In this document: positions 22,721 to 33,957 of the stretch, in pieces | Position numbering within the stretch: the stretch's first letter is position 1 | Layout: each line of letters starts with the position of its first letter | Assembly: GCA_964036315.1 (NCBI GenBank) | Contig: OZ038485.1 | Span: forward strand, 102,330,841-102,394,840 | Length of the DNA stretch: 64,000 bases | Direction: 5' to 3' | From: Acanthosepion esculentum | Taxonomy: Eukaryota > Mollusca > Cephalopoda > Sepiida > Sepiidae | Made by a program: the position numbers and the translations under genes | The notes under the pieces: model-generated | The model's input: the letters and a program-made list of their open reading frames with translations, nothing else | What the model was told of the DNA's origin: nothing | Database searches by the model: none

Positions 22721-23202
22721 TTTGTTGTAAATTCTCAAGAACAAAAACAATGTATGAATTCACTTTTATCATGTATTTAGGTTTTATTTGAATTCTAATC
22801 ATTGATTTTTCAAACAATAAAACGGGGAGTGAAAGGAGTTAAAATAATAGTGGTGTCAGTGGAAAAACCGTGTTTTTGTCACTCTGTCTTTTTGCTGGCA
22901 CAAAAGTCCAAGTTTGCCCTTTTAATTTTTAGCTAAATTCTAAGCAAGTTTAGTGTTAATCATATGGAAGGTAGGATATCAATATGGGTATGAAAGAGCA
23001 GACTTGCATGATTCTGCAGGTTGCAAGAATAATTTTTTATAGGAAATTACTGAGTACAAATGCAGTAGAAACAGATATATACAAGAATGTCAAGAAAGAT
23101 CATTTTCTTTTCTTTTACAGTCTGCTTTATCTGATAATAATAGAATAACAGTCTGAGTAGTTGTGATGGAAAGCAACTGAAATGAAAGAAATAAGTGTTG
23201 AA

Positions 23203-23458
23203 TATTATCTGTCTATATTTCTGAGATGAGGTATTATGTATACTATTTACATTATTCAGACTATTATCCTCATCTTTGTCGCCATGTTTATCACAATGTT
23301 TCGGCTGTTGTATGCTCCAACCTTCTTCAGGTGGTTGGAATGTCAAACTGAACCCTTTATTTCCCTCATTGGGGTAGAGTGTTCTAGTTCAGAGGGGAAT
23401 TAACAGGAGATAACTGACATCCATTAGACATGGCACATGGAACTAGAACAGTCTGTAT
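23203..23458. repeat. SINE A, fold-back copy
   Basis: Minus-strand arm 23203-23393 from 'tatctgtctatatttctgag' inward, then a plus-strand piece 23394-23455 starting 'agaggggaattaacaggag'. The junction falls inside 'tctagttc|agagggg', so the head is missing. Confidence 0.8.
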
Positions 23459-24129
23459 ATGTTTTCAAAAATTGTCACTTTTGTTTACAATGAAAGTGAA
23501 AATGTTTAGTCATTTTTATTTGGCAGTCTAAGGAATCGGTATTTAAAGTCTTAAGTTTTTAGGATCAATACTTAACCTTTCAGCCAAATGCTACTCTTTG
23601 TTTACTGTCAGCTGCAGGGCATTCAGTACTTGAGGCAACACCTACAATATGAACTGTCTTCTCTCTACTCAGTAGGTTGTAATGAGATAATTACAGAAGA
23701 TTAAATTAGATTATTTTAATGACTGAAATATGCCAATTGACACACATAAACGGCTCCTTTTCAAAATGATTTTAGCATCCAAGGTGATCATTGTACTAGC
23801 CTTGTAATCAACGAATAGAAAAACAATAACAGAATAAATAAGAATGATGAAAAAACAATTGTCTTTGTTTATAAATCTGTACACCCACGAAAAGAAATAT
23901 ACTTTTATCTGAAGGGACAGTTCCTCGTGGCGCATCAAAATTATAAAGATTAAGTGATGATTAATAAAGACTTTAGTTTTGATGTTTATGACCAAAAAGA
24001 AAAAGGATAATGTTGCTTAATGGTGTCCCAATTGTACATGTTATTCTTTCTTATCTAAATTTTTTTGTAGTTTATACTGAATATTTACACTTTAACCTTT
24101 AGCACTCTGCTTTATTTACAAGTACATTA
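23459..24129. other. AT-rich spacer, nothing recognised
   Basis: The minus-strand frame 23995-23711 is hydrophobic and has no motif. Confidence 0.45.
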
Positions 24130-24800
24130 TTAATTTGATACTCACAGGACAGATTGAAAGCAAGAGGGACAGAGGAAAACAATATATAACCTACCTAGTG
24201 AACTTGTGTAAATGATGAGGAGAAGGCTTTCTCTTCCTCTTTTGTCGAACTCTCTGCCTCAAGGTGGAGAGGAACCCAGACGAGTCTATGCCGAAGAGCA
24301 ACAACCTATACCAGCAGAGGTTAATCTCATTATCATGGGGAATTCTGATGAGAGCTTACCAACTAAATATTGTCTCAAGATAATACAGAGGAAGACCATA
24401 CATGAAATCTGGATATACAGACAAAGATTTCCACACATCTGCGCATTCAAAATTGACCAAATGGAGGAGATTGGACTTGTGTGGAAGAAGATCTTCAGGA
24501 TTATAGAAGCTTGCATAAGTCATCTGGGGAGGTAAACAAAGCATGTATACAGGGTGTACTGGCAGTTTTTGCCCAAGCCTATGGGCTCGGAACGCTCCAT
24601 GTTAAAAACTGGCCTTCTGCCACATCTTGCCTTGTCGGGAGGTTGGTAAATAGAGAGTGAGCTTGTGTAAATGGATGATGAAACAAGGTTTAGGAGGAAT
24701 AATAAAAAAGTAAAATTTGTTAAGAACTACAAAGAATAGGGAATTGTGGAGAGTCATGATCACCAACATCCTGAAGGGACATAGCACATAGAAGAATATG
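24130..24800 (+). mobile_element. LINE F copy 5, split by a 440-bp insertion
   Basis: LINE F sequence runs from about 24140 ('actcacaggacagattgaaa') to 24218 and again from about 24656 to 24800. The target string 'cttgtgtaaatgatga' at 24203 recurs as 'cttgtgtaaatggatga' at 24662. A repeat of this length on both sides is what a target-primed retroposition leaves. The terminal 'tgaagggacatagcacatag' marks the LINE F end. Confidence 0.75.
24219..24661 (+). mobile_element. Unidentified insertion in LINE F
   Basis: About 443 bp flanked by the 16-17 bp duplication noted above. A 107-codon plus frame (24212-24535) begins outside it and has no motif I recognise. At about 24550 'tacagggtgtactggcagtt' resembles the ends of some DNA transposons, but no matching partner end is visible. 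Confidence 0.55.
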
Positions 24801-24817
24801 ACTTTCTTTTCCACTGT

Positions 24818-25094
24818 TTTTTTTTTTTTTTTTTTCAAATCCCCTCAACTGCAGTAGCTCCATTGATTTCAGTAAGATCGTTTACTGTTACCATAGTAGG
24901 AAATGACAACACAACCACTAAATTCAAACACATTATCATTCATTTATTGCAGTCACTGTGCAGTGATAGAACAAACATTTTGCTCATTGAATGAAATTGC
25001 CTGGATAGTCACGATCACATATCCTGTAACCCCTTAGGATTGTAGGGACACTGCATCTACAGCAGCCATAGAAGCAATAATGTGTTTTGGGTTA
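24818..25094. other. Spacer with poly-T
   Basis: A run of about 18 T near 24818-24835, then unrecognised sequence. Confidence 0.5.
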
Positions 25095-25540
25095 AGGCAG
25101 TCTAACAGAGCCCAATCCTCTCCAGGCTGGTTTGAATTCAGTTTTACTTCTCCTAGACTGGTTGCCTACCAAGGCTATAGGACCCAATTTGTCTTGCCAT
25201 AGCTGTAAGGAGTATCTACACATATGATTTGATTATAGAAGTGAAAGCTTATGCAGAACACTTTTTGGAAGAGCCAAACACACAGAACTGGTGCATGCCA
25301 CAAGGTCCCCATACAATCCTATTCAGGTTTTGAACTGAGTTTTCCTTCTCCTGGATTGATTGCCACATAAGGCTATAATACAGTCTACCCTGCTATTTAT
25401 TACCCATAGCTGGGAAGGGAGAAGAGATGGATTTATGCTTTTCCCAAGCATGTAAGTGAATCTAATGAACTTGACTGGGATTTGAACTCTGCTCTTTGAT
25501 TCTTTAATCCAAGCCACTGTGCCTCTTTAAAGTGCCTGCA
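25095..25540 (-). repeat. Two SINE B pieces, minus strand
   Basis: The first piece (about 25110-25215) has reversed body text 'ctcctagactggttgcctac'. The second (25320-25535) has the reversed body 'atgcttttcccaagcatgta' and reversed head 'gggatttgaactctgctctt'. The second ends at a recognisable head; the first is partial. Confidence 0.65.
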
Positions 25541-25559
25541 TAGTACTAACGGTTAAACA

Positions 25560-25775
25560 TAATCAACAGTTTCAAGGTGCAACTACCCAGAAACAAAGGT
25601 TCAATTCTTGGTCACAACTTCCGCTTTTCATTACAGCATACACCCACTGGAAAATGTGTCTCTTTGACATGGTCTAATTGTTACCATTCTTGTCTCGCTA
25701 GATCAATTAAGACAAAAAATAGACCCCGTACTTTCAGCCTTGTGCCACATCTAAGCTATGCTTAGAAAACCACCA
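25560..25775. repeat. Short tRNA-like repeat
   Basis: The stretch 'ctttgacatggtctaattgt' to 'ttgtgccacatctaagctat' parallels 36617-36740 ('ctttgacatggtgtaatgat', 'tgtgctacatctaagctaca'). B-box matches are weak. Confidence 0.45.
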
Positions 25776-27470
25776 CTCATTGGAAAATGAAAACACTGGC
25801 TGCTGTGTTTCAAAGAATTACAATTGCTATTTGAAACTCTGTGCTTATTGAACAATGCACTTGGTTATTAATTTCTAAAGAGAAGAACTACTACTTGACT
25901 TAATAGTGAAATAGTATTCGTTCAGACAAATTATTGTAATAAAAATCATTATAGGTAGAGTCATGGCACCAAGTGTAATTTGTCAGTGAATCTGTCTGAA
26001 CTAATTTGTAAGAGAAAAATGTGTTCTGTCTTCGTTATTCTTCTATCAGAGAGACAACAATACAGATGAGCTCTTCATAATTCTATCGTGGAGTCGTAGT
26101 GATGAAAATAGAAATCTGATGTCCTCTGGTTGATAACAGCCATTATTTTATTCGGGGAGTGAGAAAAGGACAAAGAATAAAGTGTCTTGTATTTCAAATC
26201 TTCTAACTTTTCTAACTCCATGAAAAGAAAGAAAAAGTACCCTGAAAGAAAAAGTGCTAGCCAGAATCCTTATTGGTTGTCTTTATATATGTACTAGTGC
26301 ACCCATGCCTTCAAAAATGATGACAATTGTTACAAAATTTTCATAGAGAGATGCAATGAATCAAAAGTCTTAAACAATGTATTGATATTCAATAAAGCGG
26401 AGATAAAGAATTCGCAACTAAAATAGAGACCGTTTAATGAATCCGTTCCCTTTATAATTTTTAGATGTTCAGTGGTATCTATGATTCTTTGATTAAATCA
26501 CTTTTTGCTCAATATCTTCTTAAAAGTTTGATGTGTTTAATATAACAGTGAAGTGGAAATGATTAGCAACAGAACAACAAATATGTCAATGACAAAGCCT
26601 ATTTCAAGACCAGGTTGAAGCAAGACAGTCACTTAATAGATAAAGGTATCTGAATGTCTCACATGAAAGGCCTGAACAAATAAGACTGCCATCTAAGAAA
26701 CATAAAAGTAATGGAACTGATTAATTAAACAGTTTGTTTTGCTTAGGAACTAATTTTGTTTAAATGCAGATAAATATATTTCTATAGATTATTAAAATAA
26801 CTAAGGGAAGTAATCACTCATAAATTTACTAACTTAAGTTGGTTTACTGCCCTTCCCACTACAGATGGGACAGAAAATATATAAATGAATACACATTAAT
26901 AATTATATGGTTTGATGATGATTCTCTTGTCAAATCCATATTGACAGCCAGTGACTTGTTACTACTTGGTCATGTGATGCTGTAACATGTCCTTTTGTTT
27001 TTGTTAGTCATGATCTTATTTGGTCATAGCAAATTCTTTTTTTTAAATTTTTTTTTATTGCTTTATTCTTTTTAATGTAGGTAAATATAGAGAATTTTTT
27101 AGATTAGCTGCCAATTTAACCTTATCAAACTGATATACTGTTAAGAAAGGAGCAAATAGTTATTCATCAGCATAGATAACCAGTCGAGGACTGATGACAT
27201 CAGGAAGGTTGTTGATGAAAATTAGGGAAAACAGGTCCAAGGACACATGCATTAATGCAAAAAGATCTAGAAAAGTGGCCATTCAAGACAACTTTCATTT
27301 CATGATTTGATAAAAAGACTGAATCAGTTCAAAAATTCATCCAGGAATACCATAAACTTTCAACTTGTGAAGAAGTATGCACAGATACTCTGATCCTAAG
27401 CAGTAATACTGGTTTGTATGTAAACAATCCTGCCGTTTTTTATGGGTATTATGCTAGTGTGGATGTACAC
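25776..27470. other. Spacer, nothing recognised
   Basis: About 1.7 kb with no repeat family or coding frame that I can support. Confidence 0.5.
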
Positions 27471-27474
27471 GTAT

Positions 27475-27760
27475 AATGGTTAGAGGCACACAACCAGAAA
27501 TCAGCAAGCTGAGTTTGAATTCTGGTCTAGTTCATTACATTCACTTTCACACAAATACCCTTGGGAAAGACATGAAACAATCTCTTCTCCCCAAAGCTAT
27601 AGGTTAAATAGATGGGCCAATTCAACCTTGTTTGACAAGCAATATAGAAGGACAAATCTGAATTTCAAAACCTGTAGAGCATGGTGCTAACAAACTTATT
27701 CTGTGAAAACTTGCTAAAGAAACCACTGCTGCAACTTGCATGTCATGGCTGTGATTCCCG
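27475..27760 (+). repeat. SINE B, plus strand
   Basis: Head 'atggttagaggcacacaacc' and 'gctgagtttgaattctgg', body 'acccttgggaaagacatgaa', and a diverged tail around 'catgtcatggctgtgattcc'. Confidence 0.65.
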
Positions 27761-27785
27761 TGTTCTACAATTGGAATGTATAGAC

Positions 27786-28135
27786 TTTTTTTTTTTTAAT
27801 CAATTCACCTCAAGCAAGGCAATAATGGCACTATGCCGAAAGGGATTACTGGAGTAGAAAAGAATGAGAAGAGTTTAGTGAAGAGAAAGGACAATAAAAC
27901 AAGAAGATTCAGGAAGATAGAACATGGTGATTGGCATTGCATTTAAATTTTTGAAGATTGTAGGTGGCAAGGAAGCAAGAAAAATCTGAAGGGAGTTCCA
28001 CAGGTGAGAAGTGTGAGAAAAGAAACTATTAGAATAGAACTAACAGTTGCATCTAGTTAGTTCAACAGTAAAATGGTGAAACCTAATTGGCAATCTAGTT
28101 GTATATTTAAATTCATGCAATTTAAGTGAGTAATT
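27786..28135 (-). mobile_element. LINE E tail, minus strand
   Basis: Begins at its 3' end with a T run and 'cacctcaagcaaggcaataa', and ends near 28130 in the coding tail. The minus frame contains LHEFKYTTRLPIRFHHFTVE, the same motif as in the copies at 11.1 and 53.9 kb. It is fused to LINE F copy 6 through 'gtgagtaattgtgtatactt'. Confidence 0.7.
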
Positions 28136-28139
28136 GTGT

Positions 28140-28545
28140 ATACTTATGTAAAACATAATCCTGATTGTATTTCTTCTCTGTGCTGATAGGTGGTCATGGT
28201 CCCCCACAATTTCCTGTCCTCTGTAGCTCTTAGTAAGGCTTCTATTTTTGTTATCTCTCCTAAACCTTGTTCTGCCATCCATTTTATCAAGCTCCTTAGG
28301 AAGTTTGTATTGTTTTTCACTTTCCCTCTTGCCTTCAAAGTGGATCGCCTTCAATATCAAATTTTCAACTATTACTTCATAATGTTAATTATAAGTGTCC
28401 TTTTTGTTTCCATTTCCTCTAAAATTTTGTTGTTGCTCACATGTTTGGTCCATCGTACACTCAGCATCCTTCTGTAGAACCACATTTCTGTTGCTTAAAG
28501 TCTCTTCTTCATCCGTGAGGAGATTGTTCAGATTTACTTAGTGCA
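28140..28545 (-). mobile_element. LINE F copy 6, minus strand
   Basis: The minus strand shows 'tggaccaaacatgtgagcaa' near 28440 and LIKWMAEQGLGEITK in the frame 28338-28144. It lacks the last segment up to GHGT, which is replaced by 'ttatgtaaaacataatcc' at the boundary with LINE E. Confidence 0.7.
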
Positions 28546-28904
28546 AAAAAAAAAAAATCCATTCTTAGTGTCCATAACTTTACAATGTCTTTCGCCATTG
28601 AAAATTGACATTTTTGATTCAGATACTTTTTCCCAACTGACATCAATGGAAAGCAATATCTCAAAGAAAAGCTTTAATCAATATTGAATTTGATGTATAA
28701 AGTGGGATTTCTTACATTTTTGCTTTGTATTTTTTCCCCATTGAATATAGATTTACATTTCAGAAATATATCCTTCTAAAGTACTTTGGAAATTTAGAAT
28801 TACATCATTAACTTCCAGAAGGTTCTTATTGTACATAAGTTAAATCTAAACTTGTCTCTCTGAGAATATTGTAAAAGAAAGGATAAAAGTAGCGTTGAAC
28901 AATG

Positions 28905-28998
28905 TATTTGTATATAATCAATATTAGGAAGATGAATGATAAAGTGGAAAAGATTTTCCGTACGATGCATTTCGTCCTTTAGGACCTCAGTGGATTAA
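28905..28998 (-). repeat. Hammerhead-like repeat, copy 1
   Basis: The minus strand reads 'ctgaggtcctaaaggacgaa' (28990 downward) and continues for about 60 nt in parallel with the plus strand at 29890-29980. The GGTCC/GGACC-type stem and GAAA are intact; the CTGATGA strand has lost three bases. Confidence 0.6.
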
Positions 28999-29007
28999 AC
29001 TGATTTT

Positions 29008-29570
29008 TTTTTTTTTTTAATCAAAGCAAGGTAGTAAAACCACTAAGACACAAGTGTTACTGAGTATGAAAGAATAAGAGAAAAAAATAGAAACATTATT
29101 AAGGAGCGAGAACAGTAGAAGAGTAATCAATAGGACAGAAGATAATGATTGACATTACATTTAAATTTTTGAAGATCAGACTTAACTGGAAAGCATGGAG
29201 CTGGAAGAGAAGTCCACAAGAGAGAAGTTCAAGAGAAGAAACTGTTAGCATAGAACCTATGGCTGCATCTAGTCAATTCAACTGTGAATTGTTGAGACCT
29301 TTTTGCCAATCTAGTATTTCACTTAAGTTAAAAAAGTCTAAGTACAATAGCGAATAGCTCATCCGAACAATTACCATGAAATTATTTATAGAAAAGCTTC
29401 TGGGAAGCTATGTTACAATGTTGGGAAAGTGACTGATGTCTAGATACCAGGTCAGGACCAATAACATTGCAGATTCTTTTTGGGGGGGGATTTTATCAAG
29501 TATCTCTAGATATATAGCAGGAGCACCAGACCAGATGTGGCAGCAATATTCAAAGCATGGATGTTTATAT
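29008..29570 (-). mobile_element. LINE E tail, minus strand, longer copy
   Basis: The 3' end is at the left ('atcaaagcaaggtagtaaaa'). The sequence extends right to about 29570 ('accagatgtggcagcaatat'), which parallels the reverse-transcriptase segment at 56840 ('accaaatatggcagcaatat'). Multiple stops. Confidence 0.7.
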
Positions 29571-29639
29571 TAATGTAGCTACACAAAGAGTGGATGCTCA
29601 AATTTTAAATTTTTGAATTGAATTTTAAAAAAACACAAA

Positions 29640-29980
29640 AAAAATGTTTGACTATATAGTCTAGCCAGTCTTATTTATTTTCTTTTTCTTGATATTTTTA
29701 TCATTTTTATTAATAAGTATCCTACATTGTGAAATTAGATCTGCAAAGAAAGGTGAATTGTAAGAACCTGAATCACAAATGTACTGAGGATGATCTAGTG
29801 ATTAAGCATTTTTATACACTTTCATGTTATTAAATTGCTTTCTCTTTAATTAAAATTTCAGCATCACCACTCCTTTCTGCATAACTTGTCTGATGAAGTC
29901 TTAAAGGATGAAATACGTCATACAAAAAATATTTTTCCACTTTGTCATTAATCTTCCTAACGTTGTTTTGTTATATAAAA
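29640..29980 (+). repeat. Hammerhead-like repeat, copy 2
   Basis: Carries CTGATGA at 29890-29896, a stem of about 5 bp, and GAAA at 29910-29913. It is followed by 'tttttccactttgtcattaa', shared with copy 1. The upstream part (29700-29880) also matches 16955-17170. Penelope-like retroelements commonly carry hammerhead motifs in such positions, which makes this a candidate PLE terminus; no GIY-YIG or reverse transcriptase is visible. Confidence 0.5.
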
Positions 29981-30274
29981 ATTTATATATGTTGTTTTCT
30001 CTGATATAATCAATATATAATTAACAAAGTGAGGTTGCTTGTTATTTATTTGGTGTAGTTTAACTTTGGCCAAAGGTGACAAGTATTCAGCACCTTGTGA
30101 GGATCAACTCACTCAATCTGCAAGACCATCTTGCTAACCATTATGAGACAACCAGGTTGCCAGTATTTTAATTGTATCCTTAGTACATTTTATTTTGAGT
30201 AAATCAATTGCAATTTAATTTACAAAAAGTGGGTCAAAGAGTTCAATCCCAAAGAAAAACTGGTAAAAACAATG
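29981..30274. other. Short spacer
   Basis: Contains 'gtgaggatcaactcactcaa', faintly like a tRNA-type head in reverse. Otherwise nothing recognised. Confidence 0.35.
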
Positions 30275-30276
30275 AG

Positions 30277-30302
<26 letters not shown>
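30275..30302. repeat. (TA)n microsatellite
   Basis: About 14 TA units at the left edge of the tRNA-Ser-like module. Confidence 0.95.
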
Positions 30303-30307
<5 letters not shown>

Positions 30308-30384
30308 TTAAAGACATTTATATTATGTTTAACGTTCTTTTTATAGATACAAGTATTTAAGCAAATGCTCTGTTTTATAATAAA
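30303..30384 (-). repeat. Inverted arm of the tRNA-Ser-like module
   Basis: Reverse complement of 30442-30524 over 82-83 bp with one single-base length difference by eye. With the 57-bp spacer it can form a long hairpin. Confidence 0.95.
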
Positions 30385-30387
30385 TCT

Positions 30388-30555
30388 ATTTTCTATGAAA
30401 ATTTCTCGGACATTCAGGCCGGTAAATGTTATTTAATACTGTTTATTATAAAAACAGAGCATTTGCTTAAATACTTGTATCTATAAAAAGAACGTTAAAC
30501 ATAATATAAATGTCTTTAAATAAATTGTCGGACAATGTCCAATTCTAAAATATAT
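30388..30555 (+). repeat. 168-bp direct repeat, left copy
   Basis: Identical by eye to 30747-30914. It contains 'cattcaggccggtaaatg' and ends in 'ccaattctaaaatatat'. The offset between copies is 359 bp. Confidence 0.95.
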
Positions 30556-30660
30556 GACGTCATTTGTTTACATTTGATACGCTAGAGCAGATATGAATAG
30601 AAGAGATTCATGGAAGATTTAAGTTTAAAGATAGTAAAATCGACCTTGCTAACCAGACGC

Positions 30661-30743
30661 CGCTCTGTGGCCGAAAGGTTAAGGCACATCACGCGAAATG
30701 ATGGTTCCGTATAGGATACAGGTTCGATTCCTGTCGGAGAGCG
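30661..30743 (+). tRNA. tRNA-Ser(CGA)-like sequence, probably a pseudogene or SINE head
   Basis: The sequence folds as a type II tRNA. D stem GCC/GGC; anticodon stem CATCA/TGATG with loop CGCGAAA, giving anticodon CGA; variable arm with TCC/GGA; T stem ACAGG/CCTGT around TTCGATT; outer stem CGCTCT/AGAGCG. The B box GGTTCGATTCC is a perfect match to the RNA polymerase III consensus. Against a working tRNA: base 33 is G rather than T, the acceptor stem is out of register by about two bases next to the D arm, and there is no nearby T run after the gene. It lies between two identical 168-bp repeats and directly touches the right one, so it is more likely part of a mobile module. Confidence 0.6.
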
Positions 30744-30746
30744 AAA

Positions 30747-30914
30747 ATTTTCTATGAAAATTTCTCGGACATTCAGGCCGGTAAATGTTATTTAATACTG
30801 TTTATTATAAAAACAGAGCATTTGCTTAAATACTTGTATCTATAAAAAGAACGTTAAACATAATATAAATGTCTTTAAATAAATTGTCGGACAATGTCCA
30901 ATTCTAAAATATAT
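30747..30914 (+). repeat. 168-bp direct repeat, right copy
   Basis: Identical to 30388-30555 and begins three bases after the tRNA-like sequence. It runs into a (TA)n tract at 30908. Confidence 0.95.
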
Positions 30915-30919
30915 ATATA

Positions 30920-30955
<36 letters not shown>
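30908..30955. repeat. (TA)n microsatellite
   Basis: TA units with one phase break near 30926. Confidence 0.95.
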
Positions 30956-30960
<5 letters not shown>

Positions 30961-31830
30961 CCAAAATTACCCTAAAAGTTAATGTCACTCATCTTGTAAA
31001 GGTTGAAACTTAAGAAAATAAAGTTAAAATAATAAGCAGTAAAAAAAAAATTTCTCTTAATTTATTTCCACCATTTTGGTTTTTATTTGGGATTTCAGGA
31101 TTTATTGACTAATCTCAAATGTCAGTAACCTGTTAAAATGATTCTTAGAAATCTTTTATAGTGGAAGAGGACTATGGAAGAATGGTTTATTCTCCCATTT
31201 ATATTTACCCCATCATGGTCATTATTATAGCCATTGTATATTAACACCAAATTTCACAACTGGAGTGACTGAAAGGAAAAGGAATGAAACGTACTTTGGT
31301 CTCAGAGAGACTTTTATACCCCTAAGGCATACACAAAACTATATATACATATTTACACATGTCTTACAAAGAGAAAATATAATATATATCTACACAACAG
31401 AGTGAAAGGAGAACAAAAAGATAGGGTCTTACATATTATATGGAGATTCTTCTGTGTTTCTGGAGAAGCCATGTTTTAAACTCCAGATTGAAGTGGGCCA
31501 GATTTATCTACTATATTGCAAGTGAGGACATATTCGGCAAACAGGAAGCAGCGAGTCTAGGGTTTTCCTAAATTGAAGACTGCTAGCTGGAGATAGTTTC
31601 TTTCTATATTTCGGTAAGATGTATACCCAAAGGGAAACGGCGCCATGTGCTTATAAGCTGTAGCATGTGCTGGAGGAGGCAGAATTAAAAGGCAACCGCT
31701 CAGTTTGACTCCTGTAAACCAACTGAAGGACTGTTGCTTTTGTCAATATATCAAGTGACATCATTAAGTGGCCATCACGTGACTATCTTGACCAAAGGGA
31801 GATAATTACCTTTTGTATCTCCATATGTTC
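30956..31830. other. Unassigned region
   Basis: Slightly less AT-rich around 31430-31830. There is a short palindromic phrase 'aaagggagataattacctttt' split near 31800 but no terminal repeats, frames or family resemblance I can support. Confidence 0.35.
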
Positions 31831-32012
31831 TTGATTGGTTTGCGTATCATCCAGTTCATACTTCTCCACACTATTTTGAACAGGAGTCGAGGTTCATCCC
31901 TTGTTCCCTATTTAGGATTGGGTTTCTAAAATCTTCTCGTTCTCTTCCACTCCCAGTAGCTCCTTGTGTCTTAGTGGCGTTATCACCTTGCTTGGCGTAA
32001 ATTGATTTAAAA
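31831..32012 (+). mobile_element. LINE E 3' end fragment
   Basis: The terminal text 'ccttgtgtcttagtggcgtt' and 'atcaccttgcttggcgtaaa' matches the LINE E end at 54.2 kb ('gccttgcttggggtgaaat'). The coding tail is not visible. Confidence 0.55.
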
Positions 32013-32164
32013 AGAAAATATCACAGTTTGATTGTGGGGACACTTTCAGAACTTTACAAAATATCCCAGTGTCATACTTTTTTTTTTTTTATCATTTTGA
32101 GAAATCTAAAATCTTACACTACACAATGGATGAGATTAAATAGTTAAAGGATTTTGTAGCGTTT

Positions 32165-32655
32165 GTGCTGAGTAAACCAAGTGTTATAAACTAAGAAACG
32201 AGTACAGAACTGTTCTATAATATAACGTGTATGGCATTGAATGCTGGACAATCACCTCACAGATAAATAGACATGAAGCAACAGAAATGTGGTCCTACTG
32301 AAGGATGCTGAGAATGCCATGGACCAAACATATGAGCAACAAAAAGTTTTAGAGAAAATGGAAATATAAAGGACACTTATACTTAATGTCAGGAAGAGAA
32401 TGTTGAAATTTCTGGGGAGCATAATGAGGAAAGAAGCCTTGAAAAATTTAAAACTCACAGGCCAGATTGAAGGCAAAAAGAGACAGAAAAATGCTGTATA
32501 ACCTACTTAGTGAGCTTGATTAAATGGATGGCAGAACAAGATTTAGGATAGATAACAAAAAGACAATTTATTAAGAGCTACAAAGGACAGGAAGTTGTGG
32601 AGAGCCATGACTGCCTACATCCTGAAGAGACACGGCACATAGAAGATGATGAATG
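32165..32655 (+). mobile_element. LINE F copy 7
   Basis: Contains 'acagataaatagacatgaag', 'actgaaggatgctgagaatg', 'aggaagagaatgttgaaatt' and the end 'gagccatgactgcctacatc' to 'cacggcacatagaag'. Frames are broken throughout; the minus frame 32476-32252 is its shadow. Confidence 0.75.
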
Positions 32656-33045
32656 CTATTCAACTCATTAAAGTTACCTAACCCTGGTAGTGGTTAAGCA
32701 TAGACTTTAAAGGGCTGCTTTCTAAGGTTGAAAAAAAAAATTGCATACTGATAAAGAAATCTTTTTCTGCATGCTGCTACATTTTGAAGCAGGAGGAAAA
32801 AGAGTGTCTTTTTCTGGACTTAAACAGTACCACTTAACAGGTGTTTGTTAAAGCCAGGTAAGGTAACCCACAAACTAATGGTACAACCTGTACAAGAAGT
32901 TTTGCAGTAAGCATTAGTGCATTAAATACACCTGTAAATAGGTGTGAATAAAGGTTAGCAAATGTCAGAATCACTAAGTTCATTTTGGGTGGTTTCCTTG
33001 GAACAATTCTAGTTTATCATTATCTTATATACAAATTGCATGTAT
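32656..33045. other. Spacer, nothing recognised
   Basis: No repeat or coding signal recognised. Confidence 0.45.
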
Positions 33046-33047
33046 GG

Positions 33048-33315
33048 GTGATGTAATGGATATCAGTTCTGATAGAGAAATTGGAGAAACGAGTTTGCAT
33101 TCCAATCAAGTTTTTTGTTACATCCTCCTAGCTATGGGTTAAATAGTAGGACTGGCTAAGTTCTTCAGACTTGGATAGCAACCAGTCTTGGGGAAACATA
33201 ACTCTGAACTCAAAACTCTGGTAAAGCACCTACTACTATACTGCTAATAGAATGATATGGTATTTACAATGACTCTGTGATCCCAACTGCAGTTAGCCTT
33301 GATTGATTGATTGAT
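33048..33315 (+). repeat. SINE B, plus strand
   Basis: Shows 'ggtgatgtaatggatatcag' (A-box region), 'tttgcattccaatcaagt' in B-box position, 'agctatgggttaaatagtag' and 'gacttggatagcaaccagtc'. Confidence 0.65.
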
Positions 33316-33957
33316 TGATATTTATGGATAATATAGAAAATCCTTTCTCAGCCTTAAATATGTTTTTTTCTAATATTTAAGCTTATTTGCAGTTGACATA
33401 AAGCCACAAAAAATAAATAAATGAAAGAAGTAAAGTCCATGCATTATTACTCAATAACAGCATGACATATTTTATCAGACAAGAGAGGTAACAAGATTAG
33501 AAACAAGACTGCATTAAACAAAATTCATATTTTTTTTAAACAATTCACTCCAACACAATCCTAAACAGGCAACAAGGAATAAACCTCTACTCCTGTTCAA
33601 AAACTAGTGAGGAGTGTGACCCAGATGATAGACAAGAAAAAATGGAATGGCCAATATTTTAAAACGATGTCTACCTATAAACTCTAGTGAAAGGGTGACT
33701 ACCCTCTACCTCTCGGTGCTAGTATGAGGGCAACTGCTGTCTACTTCTTGTCCATCTAACAGGGTTGATTTGTCATAAAATCAGTCAACCACTTTTCAGT
33801 TCATCTTGCATCCTTCTTAAATTGTATAATCCATAAGAAAATGCCTCTTTATGTTACAGAAAATAGATGCTAATGTATCTGATGAAAGCTGTACAGTGAA
33901 TTGGTGTATCATTGTGGCAAGAACATCAACACAGATTTACAAACAAATTTAGAAATC
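33316..33957. other. Spacer, nothing recognised
   Basis: AT-rich; no coding signal or repeat recognised. Confidence 0.45.

Noticed and set aside
30661..30743. Functional tRNA-Ser gene
   Set aside because: G at position 33, disturbed acceptor stem, no terminator T run and placement inside a repeat module argue for a pseudogene or SINE head.
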